64,000 nucleotides of DNA, from positions 3,787,001-3,851,000 of the forward strand of contig CP051187.1 in assembly GCA_038087035.1 (NCBI GenBank), read 5' to 3'. The notes beneath the pieces were generated by a model. That model made no database searches and was not told the origin of the DNA. It was given only the letters and a program-made list of their open reading frames with translations. Position 1 is the stretch's first letter. Each line of letters opens with the position of its first letter. Positions 14,555-22,331 of the stretch are shown piece after piece. Source of the DNA: Gloeotrichia echinulata CP02. GTDB lineage: Bacteria; Cyanobacteriota; Cyanobacteriia; Cyanobacteriales; Nostocaceae. The translations under genes were made by a program, and so were the position numbers.

Positions 14555-16648
14555 GTGAGTATACTGGCTGGACGCTACGAAATTACTCAGACATTAGGCG
14601 GTGGGGGATTTGCAATTACTTTCCTCGCACGTGATATTCTGCAACCCAGTAAACCTTTGTGTGTGGTTAAGCAATTACGTCCTAACCAGTCCCATCCCCG
14701 CGTTGTCGAATTCTTTGAAAAAGAAGCGGCTATTTTGGAAAGACTGGGGAAACATCCGCAAATTCCCCAATTACTCGCACATTTTAGCGAAAACCAAAAT
14801 CTTTATATTGTTCAAGAGTTTATTCAAGGACAAGACCTGGGTAAAGAAATCGTTCCAGGTAAACGATTGAGTGAGCAATATGCGACCAGATTATTGCAAG
14901 ATATCTTGGAAGTTTTGTCCTTTGTCCATAGTCAAGGAGTAATTCACCGCGACATCAAACCCCAAAATCTCATGCGCCGCCATCTTGATGGTAAAATTTT
15001 CTTGATTGACTTTGGGGCGGTGAAGGAACTGGGAACGTTGATGGTGAATACTCAAGGTGAAGTCGCATCCAGCGTTGTCATTGGGACACCTGGATATATG
15101 CCTAATGAACAAAAAAATGGTAAACCTTGTTTAGCTAGTGATGTTTATGCTGTGGGGATGACGGTAATTCAAGCTTTGACCGGCGTTTTACCTTTTGATT
15201 TACAAGAAGAACCGTTGACTGGTGAAATTATTTGGCGCGACCAAGCACAGGTGAGCGATCATTTAGCCGAAGTGTTAACTAAAATGGTGCGTCGTCACTT
15301 CAGTTTGCGCTATCTTCAAGCAACAGAGGCACAGCAAGCTTTCACATCAGCACAATTATCGCCCATCGCACCCACAGTTGTGGTTAATGTTGCCAAAGAA
15401 GTATACCTTCAAGAAGCCACAACTCGCGCCGAACAAGGACAGGGAAATTTTTCGGTCTTTGGTTTGAGAATATTGGAATCTAAGCGGGTTGAGTTGGGGT
15501 TATCTCCAGATGAAGCGAGGGAAATTCACGAACAAGTTCTCAAACCCTATCGGGAGTATGAGCGGAAGTTACAGGAATATGAACAAGCGTTGATTGACGC
15601 GGTTAATCAACAATATCCTTTTAATCAAGCGACGCAAAAGGATTTACAAGAGTATCAGCAATATTTAGGATTACGCGATGAGGATATCGTCGCGATCCAA
15701 GCACGGGTTTTTCCCCAAAAACCACAGCCAAAGCCATCACCTACACCGATTTTTCCGCCAAAATCGACTCCAGGTATTCAAACTCAGCCTTTTGAATTTG
15801 AAACCGCTACTCTAACGGTAAACAACTCAGGATTTTTAGGGATAGGAAAAACTTGGGAAATTAACCGTAGACGCGGACGCGCTGAGTATTTTAGCGAAAA
15901 CCTGGATAATGGTGTTATGATCGATATGGTCGCCATTCCTGGCGGAAAATTTCTCATGGGTTCCCCAGAGAATGAGGAAGGACGAAAAAGTGATGAAAGT
16001 CCACAGCACACCGTCACCATTCAACCCTTTTTCATGGGTAAATTTGCTGTAACCCAAGCTCAATGGCGAGCTGTTGCGGCTTTTGGTAAAATAAATATTG
16101 ATTTAAATCCCGACCCATCCAATTTTAAAGGTGCGAATCGTCCTGTTGAAAAAGTTTCTTGGGATGATGCAGTTGAGTTTTGCGCTCGATTATCTAAAAG
16201 GACTGGAAAAGTCTATCGCTTACCAAGTGAAGCTGAATGGGAATACGCTTGTCGTGGGGGAACGACTACCCCGTTTTATTGTGGGGAAACCATTACGACT
16301 GATTTAGTCAACTACAACGGTAACTATCGCTACGCCTCTGCACCCAAAGGTGAATATCGTGAAGAAACTACAGAAGTAGGAAAATTTCCTGCCAACCCCT
16401 TTGGTTTATTTGATATGCATGGTAATATATGGGAATGGTGCGAAGATGTGTATAACGAGGATTACCAGCTAGCACCGAAAGATGGAAGTGCGTGGTTAAC
16501 TAGTAAAGACAATGAGAAAAAGCTGCTGCGTGGCGGTTCGTGGAACTACCTTGCTAGGTACTGTCGCTGTGCCATTCGTGTTAGGCTCGCACGCAGGGAT
16601 CGTAACGTCAATGTTGGTTTTCGCGTTGTGGCTGTCGCGGTGGGGTGA
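14555..16648 (+). CDS. Ser/Thr protein kinase fused to an FGE-sulfatase (C-type-lectin fold) domain
   Basis: About 697 residues. The N-terminal Hanks-type kinase has a glycine loop LGGGGFAITFLARD, the VAIK-like lysine VVKQLRP, catalytic loop HRDIKPQNLM and DFGAVKE, so it should be active. A charged helical region (about 290-400) and a proline-rich linker lead to a formylglycine-generating-enzyme-like domain (MVAIPGGKFLMGSPENEEG, RLPSEAEWEYACRGG, DMHGNIWEWCED, LRGGSWNY to GFRVVAVAVG). I use GTG 14555 because family members start S-I-L-A-GRYEI; TTG 14534 is an in-frame alternative. The last 40 residues (LARYCRCAIRVRLARRDRNVNVGFRV) replace the Asn-rich stretch usual in this fold, suggesting a diversified binding site. 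No transmembrane segment is seen. Confidence 0.9.
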   Translation: MSILAGRYEITQTLGGGGFAITFLARDILQPSKPLCVVKQLRPNQSHPRVVEFFEKEAAILERLGKHPQIPQLLAHFSENQNLYIVQEFIQGQDLGKEIVPGKRLSEQYATRLLQDILEVLSFVHSQGVIHRDIKPQNLMRRHLDGKIFLIDFGAVKELGTLMVNTQGEVASSVVIGTPGYMPNEQKNGKPCLASDVYAVGMTVIQALTGVLPFDLQEEPLTGEIIWRDQAQVSDHLAEVLTKMVRRHFSLRYLQATEAQQAFTSAQLSPIAPTVVVNVAKEVYLQEATTRAEQGQGNFSVFGLRILESKRVELGLSPDEAREIHEQVLKPYREYERKLQEYEQALIDAVNQQYPFNQATQKDLQEYQQYLGLRDEDIVAIQARVFPQKPQPKPSPTPIFPPKSTPGIQTQPFEFETATLTVNNSGFLGIGKTWEINRRRGRAEYFSENLDNGVMIDMVAIPGGKFLMGSPENEEGRKSDESPQHTVTIQPFFMGKFAVTQAQWRAVAAFGKINIDLNPDPSNFKGANRPVEKVSWDDAVEFCARLSKRTGKVYRLPSEAEWEYACRGGTTTPFYCGETITTDLVNYNGNYRYASAPKGEYREETTEVGKFPANPFGLFDMHGNIWEWCEDVYNEDYQLAPKDGSAWLTSKDNEKKLLRGGSWNYLARYCRCAIRVRLARRDRNVNVGFRVVAVAVG

Positions 16649-16956
16649 GGATTCCTTACCCTTTGCCCTTTAGCACTTTTGCCCTCTGCCCTTCTTCTCT
16701 TTGCCCTTCTTAACCCTCTCGCGCTGTCCGCGAATTTTTTTTCAGCTTTCAGATTATCTATATAATTACTTTACCAGAGAATTACGAATTTAGCAAGCGG
16801 TAGATAGGAATCCCCAATTAGGCGTGAACCACAAATATGCATCTGTAGGTAATAGCACGTTCATGGGAATAAAACGGGGATATCTTCAGCAATAAATCCA
16901 GAACCTACTCTCCGGGCACATATATCTTCTGTCTTGGAGGTCAACAGTCAAGGGTA

Positions 16957-16978
16957 GGGGCGCAAGGCCTTGCGCCCC
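16957..16978. repeat. GGGGCGCAAGG palindrome
   Basis: A perfect copy of the 22-bp palindrome. The spacer 16649-17040 also holds CCCTTTGCCCTTT-like degenerate 7- to 9-base repeats (16660-16710) and TACTCTCCGGGCACATATA (16902), which recurs in part at 11965. No gene is visible there. Confidence 0.9.
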
Positions 16979-17081
16979 TACAGATTATCGATGTGTTGCA
17001 AAGATTTTTTGAATTGGTATGATAAAACTTTAAACAAAATATAGTCTAGCATAGTCAGATATAGTCTAAAAGACAGTCCTA

Positions 17082-17255
17082 ATGAAATTATCTGATTATG
17101 CTAAAACCTTGGGGATTTCGTACCTTACCGCTTGGCGACATGACAAAGCAGGTAAAATACCATATCCAACAGAGCAACTTCCCACGGGTACGGTAATTGT
17201 TGATGACGACCCGAAAAAGATATCAGGGCAAAGCGCAAAACCGAAAAAATTGTAG
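17082..17255 (+). pseudogene. IS607-type TnpA (serine recombinase), N-terminal HTH part only
   Basis: Fifty-seven residues from ATG 17082 to TAG 17253-17255: MKLSDYAKTLGISYLTAWRH, then PYPTEQLPTGTVIVDDDP and a lysine-rich end. This is the MerR-like helix-turn-helix and the conserved YQLPTGT-like wing of IS607 recombinases; the following catalytic serine domain (starting ARVSS in family members) is missing, against a normal length near 200 residues. It is either a deletion remnant or a small DNA-binding protein left next to tnpB. Confidence 0.75.
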
Positions 17256-17378
17256 AAGCCTTAAATTCTCCAACAGATTGATTAAGTTTTCTAGTCAAGC
17301 ATATCTTACTGGATCTTGAATGATATACTAATTTCATTGCCAAAGTTGATCAATACTTTGACTACGCTCAGTATAAAT

Positions 17379-18662
17379 ATGCGTCAAGTAGAAAAGCACA
17401 TAATCAAAGAAGGACATGACTGGTTTGATTATTGTAGTGACATTACCACTATTTCTCGACAGCTTTATAACACTGCTCAATTCACTCAACGCCAAGGTTT
17501 TTTCTACGGATGGGGAACTCAATTACAAGCTAGCTTAGACACTTTATTTAAACAAAATGAGAATTACAAAGCAATAAGCGCAAAAGTAGCTCAACTCGTA
17601 TTAAAACAGAATGCAGATGCGTGGATTGCTTACTACAAAGCATTAGTGGCTTATAAACTTGAACCAACTAAGTTCACTGGTAGACCAAAACCACCTAATT
17701 ATGTTGATGACAAAAACTTAGTGAAATTCAATAATCAAGCAATTGGTAAAAGAGAATTTAATAAAGGTTTCATTATCCCATCAATGTCGCCAATCAGGAT
17801 TCCAGTAAAGCCTGGACTAAAGTTTGAGGACTTGTGTGAGGTACGAATTATCCCAAAAACTGGATGCTTCGTTATCGAAATAGTCTATGAAATTACCGAG
17901 TTGTCAGAGTTTTTTTGTAGTTTGAATCCTGAACTGAATGCGGCGATAGATATTGGTTTAGATAATCTAGCGACGATTGTTTTCAATGATCTAGCAATAC
18001 AACCAATTATTGTAAATGGTAAACCATTGAAATCAGCCAACCAGTTTTATAACAAGCAGGTTGCCAAGTTTCGAGGTTTTCTGCCTCATGGTAAAGCTAA
18101 ATCAAGGCGAATCGCAAATATCGTCCGCAACCGTAATCAATTTATAGATTCATATTTGCATCAATCCACAAAAATGATTGTGGATCAACTTCTATCTCTT
18201 GGTGTAACTCACGCCTCAATCGGGAAAAACGAACAATGGAAAACACGTCTTAATTTAGGTAAACGTACAAACCAAAATTTTACTCAAATACCACATGCTA
18301 AATTTATCGAAATGCTGACTTACAAATTAGTTAGAGTCGGTATTACCGTTAAGGTAGCAGAAGAATCTTACACAAGTAAGGCTTCAGCGATTGATTGGGA
18401 CATCATCCCAACTTATCAACCTAACAACAAGATCAAGCATGTATTCTCAGGAAAACGTGTCAAACGTGCGTGGTATATCAGTAAAGATGGTTTGAAGATT
18501 CATGCTGACGTGAACGCAGGCTACAACATCGGCAGAAAAAGTAATCCTGAAGGATTTGACTGTCTCCAGTCTGTTCTAAGGGATAGGGGGTGTCTGGTAG
18601 TACATCCAAGGCGGATAACTCCACTATTTAAGCGTGTCCATGCTGAAAGTAGAGTCGCTTAA
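17379..18662 (+). CDS. tnpB: TnpB, RNA-guided nuclease of an IS607-type element
   Basis: A 427-residue TnpB. RuvC-I is AAIDIGLDNLATIV, RuvC-II has GKNEQWKTR and RuvC-III is HADVNAGYNIGRK, so the Asp, Glu and Asp of the catalytic triad are all present. The insert normally holding a CxxC zinc ribbon reads ESYTSKASAIDWDIIPTY and has no cysteine pairs; this belongs to the subfamily with FSGKRVKRAWYIS. ATG 17379 (MRQVEKHIIKEGHDW) is chosen over TTG 17316 because it is the family N-terminus. The guide RNA would be expected to overlap the 3' end and run to the element end near 18701. Nuclease function is family knowledge, activity here untested. Confidence 0.85.
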   Translation: MRQVEKHIIKEGHDWFDYCSDITTISRQLYNTAQFTQRQGFFYGWGTQLQASLDTLFKQNENYKAISAKVAQLVLKQNADAWIAYYKALVAYKLEPTKFTGRPKPPNYVDDKNLVKFNNQAIGKREFNKGFIIPSMSPIRIPVKPGLKFEDLCEVRIIPKTGCFVIEIVYEITELSEFFCSLNPELNAAIDIGLDNLATIVFNDLAIQPIIVNGKPLKSANQFYNKQVAKFRGFLPHGKAKSRRIANIVRNRNQFIDSYLHQSTKMIVDQLLSLGVTHASIGKNEQWKTRLNLGKRTNQNFTQIPHAKFIEMLTYKLVRVGITVKVAEESYTSKASAIDWDIIPTYQPNNKIKHVFSGKRVKRAWYISKDGLKIHADVNAGYNIGRKSNPEGFDCLQSVLRDRGCLVVHPRRITPLFKRVHAESRVA

Positions 18663-18720
18663 AGCTAAATTGCATAAGTCTGACTATGTTTGACTATGTG
18701 ATTTGGAACTATTAAGTACC

Positions 18721-18830
18721 TACTAGTCTGTCAATTTTGTTTTGAGGGATTTTTGGTAGTGTGAGCGTCTCGCTCACGCGGGCAAGATGCCCGCACTACA
18801 GTCTATCATTTTTATCTTGACAGAGTACTA
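18721..18830. repeat. 110-bp MITE, copy A
   Basis: Termini TACTAGTCTGTCAA and TTGACAGAGTACTA form near-perfect inverted repeats; inside are two small hairpins, GTGAGCG-TCT-CGCTCAC and GCGGGCA-AGA-TGCCCGC. It matches 19979-20088 at 109 of 110 positions. The TA at each end is consistent with an IS630-type target duplication. Confidence 0.9.
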
Positions 18831-19320
18831 CTACCACTGTACAGAATTCCAAATTAAAAATTAAAAATCAAAAGACTTTGATTTCAATGTTTAACTCTGT
18901 TGTGAATGCTATGTTTAATCGACTTTGTTATATTTTGATACATTTGAATTGATAAGACAATATTCTAGTTATCAAAGAGAATTTTTATGCTATAACTCCT
19001 AAAAGTTATGTATACTGATTGGTGTATGTTGATTTATACCCCTAATTTGAATAGCATTACAAGCCAAGCGCCTTGGCTGTAGTCGCCATGCCAACAAGTT
19101 TGATAATCTGACTACTTTTCTATAAAAACTCAGCAATATAAAATACCTACGTCAATTAAATGTACAGCTTTACTAGACCCCTAGTAAACTACAAATTTTG
19201 ATGAATGTTCTTCAAGCCAATACTTCTCGCATAGTAAACCAAAGGCTATGGAGAGTAAGACTTGAGCAGAGCAGTAGGTAGATACGGAAGAAGAGACATA
19301 ACAATGTCCAACCTATTGAA

Positions 19321-19806
19321 ATGTGGATGCTCTACCCTATGAGATGCCAACTGAGAGTTATTCTAACAGAACTAGAAAAACAAACCCTGGAACAATTGAG
19401 GAGATCTCAAGATGTTCCTCAACGTACCAAAGACCGCGCTCAAGTTTTACTGCTGAATGCTCGTGGTTTAAAAAATGAAGACATTGCTCAAGGTTTAGAT
19501 TGGGCGGTTTCAACAGTACGTCAAACTCTTCATCGCTGGAAAAAACTGGGATTAGTCGGATTGTGGGATGCTCCAGGTCGCGGGGGAAAATGTCGATATT
19601 CAGAACTAGACTTGATTTATGTAGAAAATTGTTTAAATCAAGAGTCAAGAACTTATAACTTCCAACAACTAGCACAAAAACTCGCTTCAGAACGCCAAGT
19701 TTATTTGAGTCCTGACCGACTAAGACGGGTACTCAAACAAAGGAGAGCGTTGGGAAAACCAGCAATACAACACCAAATCAATCACAATTACGGCAATTTT
19801 CATTGA
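19321..19806 (+). pseudogene. IS630-family transposase, N-terminal helix-turn-helix part
   Basis: A 161-residue frame with the IS630 DNA-binding region: LTELEKQTLEQLRRSQDVP, QRTKDRAQVLLLNARGLKNEDIAQGLDWAVSTVRQTLHRWKKLGLVGLWD, PGRGGKCRYSE, then LSPDRLRRVLKQR. The DDE catalytic domain that should follow is absent; the frame ends after a few unrelated residues at 19806. It lies between the two 110-bp MITEs. It is most simply a transposase remnant, though the fragment could still bind DNA. The surrounding 18831-19320 shows no other gene. Confidence 0.75.
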
Positions 19807-19846
19807 TTTGAACCACAGATAGTCTCCGGGGCGCAAGGCATTCTCC

Positions 19847-19868
19847 GGGGCGCAAGGCCTTGCGCCCC
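19847..19868. repeat. GGGGCGCAAGG palindrome
   Basis: A perfect copy, preceded by a partial duplicate of its left half (AGTCTCCGGGGCGCAAGGCA at 19821-19840). It lies downstream of the IS630 remnant. Confidence 0.85.
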
Positions 19869-19978
19869 TACCGCTCGATGCCAAGAGTTGTATGATTTTG
19901 GGGATGTTTTAAATTATATACTAAAAAGCAGAAAAATCATCCCTCCGAATTATGTCTTTTAAGTGGGAAGGATCTTCC

Positions 19979-20088
19979 TACTAGTCTGTCAATTTTGTTT
20001 TGAGGGATTTTTGGTAGTGTGAGCGTCTCGCTCACGCGGGCAAGATGCCCGCACTACAGTCCATCATTTTTATCTTGACAGAGTACTA
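19979..20088. repeat. 110-bp MITE, copy B
   Basis: Same orientation as copy A at 18721-18830, one mismatch (GTCCATC for GTCTATC). The near identity suggests recent transposition or recombination. It ends 85 bp before the 3' end of ssrA. Confidence 0.9.
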
Positions 20089-20172
20089 CGAGGATGTTTG
20101 AAAAGTATTCGGCGAATAAACAAAATCCACCCACACATAAAAGTGTAAGATGGATTTGTCAGTTATTACTAA

Positions 20173-20559
20173 TGGATCCGAGCAGAGTCGAACTGCTGTC
20201 CAGTCTGGGTATTGACCCCCCGCTCATTCACAGGTTTAGCCTTTCTGACCCTCAAGGCGGGAATCGTTCATTATCCCGAACGTAGGATGCTCTGATTAAA
20301 TCTTAGCCAGCAAGCCAACCAGAGAACACTTGCTAGAGCATCCGTTGGGGTTAGGTCTTTAGTCCTTAACGGAGTCAAACCAAAGACGCTCGAACCTATA
20401 AGAGGTGTTTAGGCAGCTACTAGAGCATCCTTACGAGCAAATTTTACGATGTTATTCGCATTTACTTTTGTTTTGAGCCTTTGATTTGCGAGAGGAGACT
20501 CACTCTCGACCTGAATCACAGAGTAGCGTTCGCCAACCTGTCGAAACCGTGACGGACCC
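20173..20559 (-). ncRNA. ssrA: tmRNA
   Basis: One-piece tmRNA of about 387 nt. The 5' end GGGTCCG (20559 downward) pairs with CGGATCC at the 3' end to form the acceptor stem, with a discriminator A at 20173. The T arm GGACAGCAGTTCGACTCTGC precedes it. The resume codon region encodes the tag ANNIVKFARKDALVAA followed by TAA, the tag known from Nostoc/Anabaena tmRNA. CCA is not encoded. It rescues stalled ribosomes with SmpB. Confidence 0.95.
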
Positions 20560-20654
20560 ATGTGCTGTATATCTATATTATAGTACCATATTTAGGAAAT
20601 GTGTTACAAGATGACAAGGAAATATGCAACTTTCATTCCCCACCCTTAAATGTC

Positions 20655-21230
20655 ATGAGCCAGACTACAGACAGAGTTCGTTGGACAATTCAAGATGTGG
20701 CAGCGTTACCTGATAACGAATGGATTCGTTATGAAATTATTGATGGAGAATTGTTGATGACGCGATCGCCCCACCATAAACATCAGCACGTGATTGGATG
20801 TATCTTTTCAGTCCTAAACACTTGGTCGATAGATAGTGGTTTGGGAGAACCCTCTATTATGCCAGGACTAATTTTTTCGGACTCCGATAATGTCGCTCCT
20901 GATGTGGTATGGGTGAGTTATGAACGATTGGCGCAAATTCAAGATGAAGCTGGGCATTTTCGCGGAGCGCCGGAACTGGTGGTGGAAGTGCTGTCTTTGG
21001 GAAAAGCCAATGAAGACCGTGATCGATTAGCTAAGTTAAAATTGTATTCAGTTCAGGGAGTGCAGGAATATTGGATTGTCGATCGCATTGCTCAAAGGAT
21101 TGAAATTTATCGACGGGACAATGCTCAGTTACAATTGGTAACTACGTTGCTGGTGAATGATGTGATTACGTCGCCATTACTGCCTAATTTTACCTGTGAA
21201 GTAGCGCGTATTTTTGTGTCACGAGGTTAA
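20655..21230 (+). CDS. Uma2 family (DUF820) putative endonuclease
   Basis: A 191-residue Uma2 protein. The family motifs are clear: YEIIDGELLMTRSPHHKHQHVIGCIFSVL near the N-terminus, VAPDVVWVSYERL with the core Asp, APELVVEVLSLGKANEDRDRLAKLKLYSVQGVQEYWIVD with the Glu and Lys positions, and IEIYRRDNAQL. I start at ATG 20655 (MSQTTDRVRW) because the upstream in-frame start at 20562 would run through the ssrA promoter region and adds residues not typical of the family. It faces the end of the ATP synthase operon. Nuclease-like fold from the family; biological role not known. Confidence 0.85.
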   Translation: MSQTTDRVRWTIQDVAALPDNEWIRYEIIDGELLMTRSPHHKHQHVIGCIFSVLNTWSIDSGLGEPSIMPGLIFSDSDNVAPDVVWVSYERLAQIQDEAGHFRGAPELVVEVLSLGKANEDRDRLAKLKLYSVQGVQEYWIVDRIAQRIEIYRRDNAQLQLVTTLLVNDVITSPLLPNFTCEVARIFVSRG

Positions 21231-21250
21231 ATGGAAAAACCACATCTTTC

Positions 21251-21279
21251 GTAGGGGTTTAGCAGTGCTAAACCCCTAC
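21251..21279. terminator. Palindrome between convergent Uma2 and atpG, possible bidirectional terminator
   Basis: The arms GTAGGGGTTTAGCA and TGCTAAACCCCTAC are perfect over 14 bp with one central base. It lies exactly between two convergent stop codons. It has no long T-tract, so the terminator role is inferred from position; it may simply be another dispersed palindrome. Confidence 0.5.
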
Positions 21280-21288
21280 AATTGATTT

Positions 21289-22236
21289 CTAAGTCAGTGC
21301 TTCAGCACCACCAACTACCTCAAGCAGTTCTTGGGTAATTGCAGCTTGACGCGCTTTGTTGTAAGACAAAGATAGGGTTTTAATTAATTCCCCGGCGTTG
21401 TCGCTGGCGTTGTTCATTGCGGTCATCCGAGCAGCTAGTTCACTGGCTGCTGACTCTTGCAGTGCGCGTAATAGCTGGTTGCTCAGATATAAAGGTAATA
21501 GAGAATCCAGAATTTGCACTGGGTCTTGCTCAAAAATCATGTCACGGGCGAGGGGACGTACTTGAGTAGTCACTTTTTCCCGTTCGACTTGAAATTGACC
21601 ACCACGGCTTGTCAAGCGGAAGATTTCGTCATCCCCTGCTTCTAGACCTTGGGGGTCAAGAGGTAGTAAGGTTTGGACTACAGGACGAGAGCTAACCAAG
21701 GAGACGAATTTGGTATAAATTAACTCGATGCGGTCTACACTTTCACAGAGGAACAAAGACAGTAGTTCATCAGCAATTTTTGTAGCTTCTGCTGCGGTAG
21801 GAATTTGTTCTAAACCGCTGTAGGTAGCATCAATTGGTTGGTCACGGCGTTGGAAGTACTGGATAGACTTGCGCCCTACCAAAACAAACTTGTAATCTAC
21901 ACCTTCTGCTTGGAGTTCCTTGACACGGTTTTCGGCGCGACGGATGACGTTACTATTGTAACCGCCACACAGACCGCGATCGCCTGCAATCACCAACACA
22001 CCTACTGACTTCACTTCCCGCTTTTTCAGTAGGGGTAAGTTGGCTTCTTCAAACCGCAGACGGGTTTGCAGACCGTATAAAACTTGTGCTAATTTATCAG
22101 CAAATGGGCGAGTTGCTAGCACTTGTTCTTGTGCGCGGCGCACTCTCGCTGCAGCTACTAGCCGCATGGCTTCTGTGATTTTTTTGGTGTTTTTGACCGA
22201 CTGAATGCGATCGCGTATTGCTTTAAGATTCGCCAT
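21289..22236 (-). CDS. atpG: ATP synthase F1 gamma subunit
   Basis: The 315-residue rotor shaft of F1 (also called atpC in cyanobacteria). N- and C-terminal helices forming the coiled coil are MANLKAIRDRIQSVKNTKKITEAMRLVAAARVRRAQ and NASDNAGELIKTLSLSYNKARQAAITQELLEVVGGA; the Rossmann-like part has VIAGDRGLCGGYN. The stretch of about 35 residues around EIFRLTSRGGQFQVEREKV corresponds to the cyanobacterial/chloroplast insert, without the regulatory cysteine pair of plants. It is the last gene of the minus-strand operon, 95 bp after atpA, with heptamer-like repeats in the gap. Confidence 0.97.
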   Translation of the reverse strand: MANLKAIRDRIQSVKNTKKITEAMRLVAAARVRRAQEQVLATRPFADKLAQVLYGLQTRLRFEEANLPLLKKREVKSVGVLVIAGDRGLCGGYNSNVIRRAENRVKELQAEGVDYKFVLVGRKSIQYFQRRDQPIDATYSGLEQIPTAAEATKIADELLSLFLCESVDRIELIYTKFVSLVSSRPVVQTLLPLDPQGLEAGDDEIFRLTSRGGQFQVEREKVTTQVRPLARDMIFEQDPVQILDSLLPLYLSNQLLRALQESAASELAARMTAMNNASDNAGELIKTLSLSYNKARQAAITQELLEVVGGAEALT

Positions 22237-22253
22237 AATTTTGTCCTTAGTCC

Positions 22254-22330
22254 TTAGTCATTTGTCATTTGTCCTTTGTCATTAGTCATTAGTTATTGAC
22301 CAATGACCAATGACTTTTGACTCTTGACTA
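22254..22330. repeat. Degenerate 7-base repeats between atpA and atpG
   Basis: CATTTGTC, CCTTTGTC, CATTAGTC and CCAATGAC units with period about 7 fill most of the 95-bp spacer. These are a short form of the arrays at 9590 and 45836, here inside an essential operon. Confidence 0.8.
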
Positions 22331-22331
22331 A

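Larger units (their letters stand above)
17041..18701 (+). mobile_element. Decayed IS607-type element (tnpA remnant plus tnpB)
   Basis: Short motifs ATAGTCTAG, CATAGTCAGA and ATAGTCTAA cluster at the left (17041-17070), and inverted relatives GTCTGACTATG and TTTGACTATG at the right (18678-18701). They enclose a truncated serine-recombinase gene and an apparently intact tnpB. The exact ends are a guess. The element appears unable to move by itself because the recombinase lacks its catalytic domain. Confidence 0.65.

Noticed and set aside
14555..16648. True formylglycine-generating (sulfatase-modifying) enzyme
   Set aside because: No sulfatase gene is near, the domain is fused to a kinase, and the region corresponding to the active-site cysteines is altered; a ligand-binding C-type-lectin-like role is more likely.
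20151..20285. ORF of 63 residues and a possible tRNA-like T arm on the plus strand
   Set aside because: The T arm belongs to the tmRNA on the minus strand; the ORF overlaps it.
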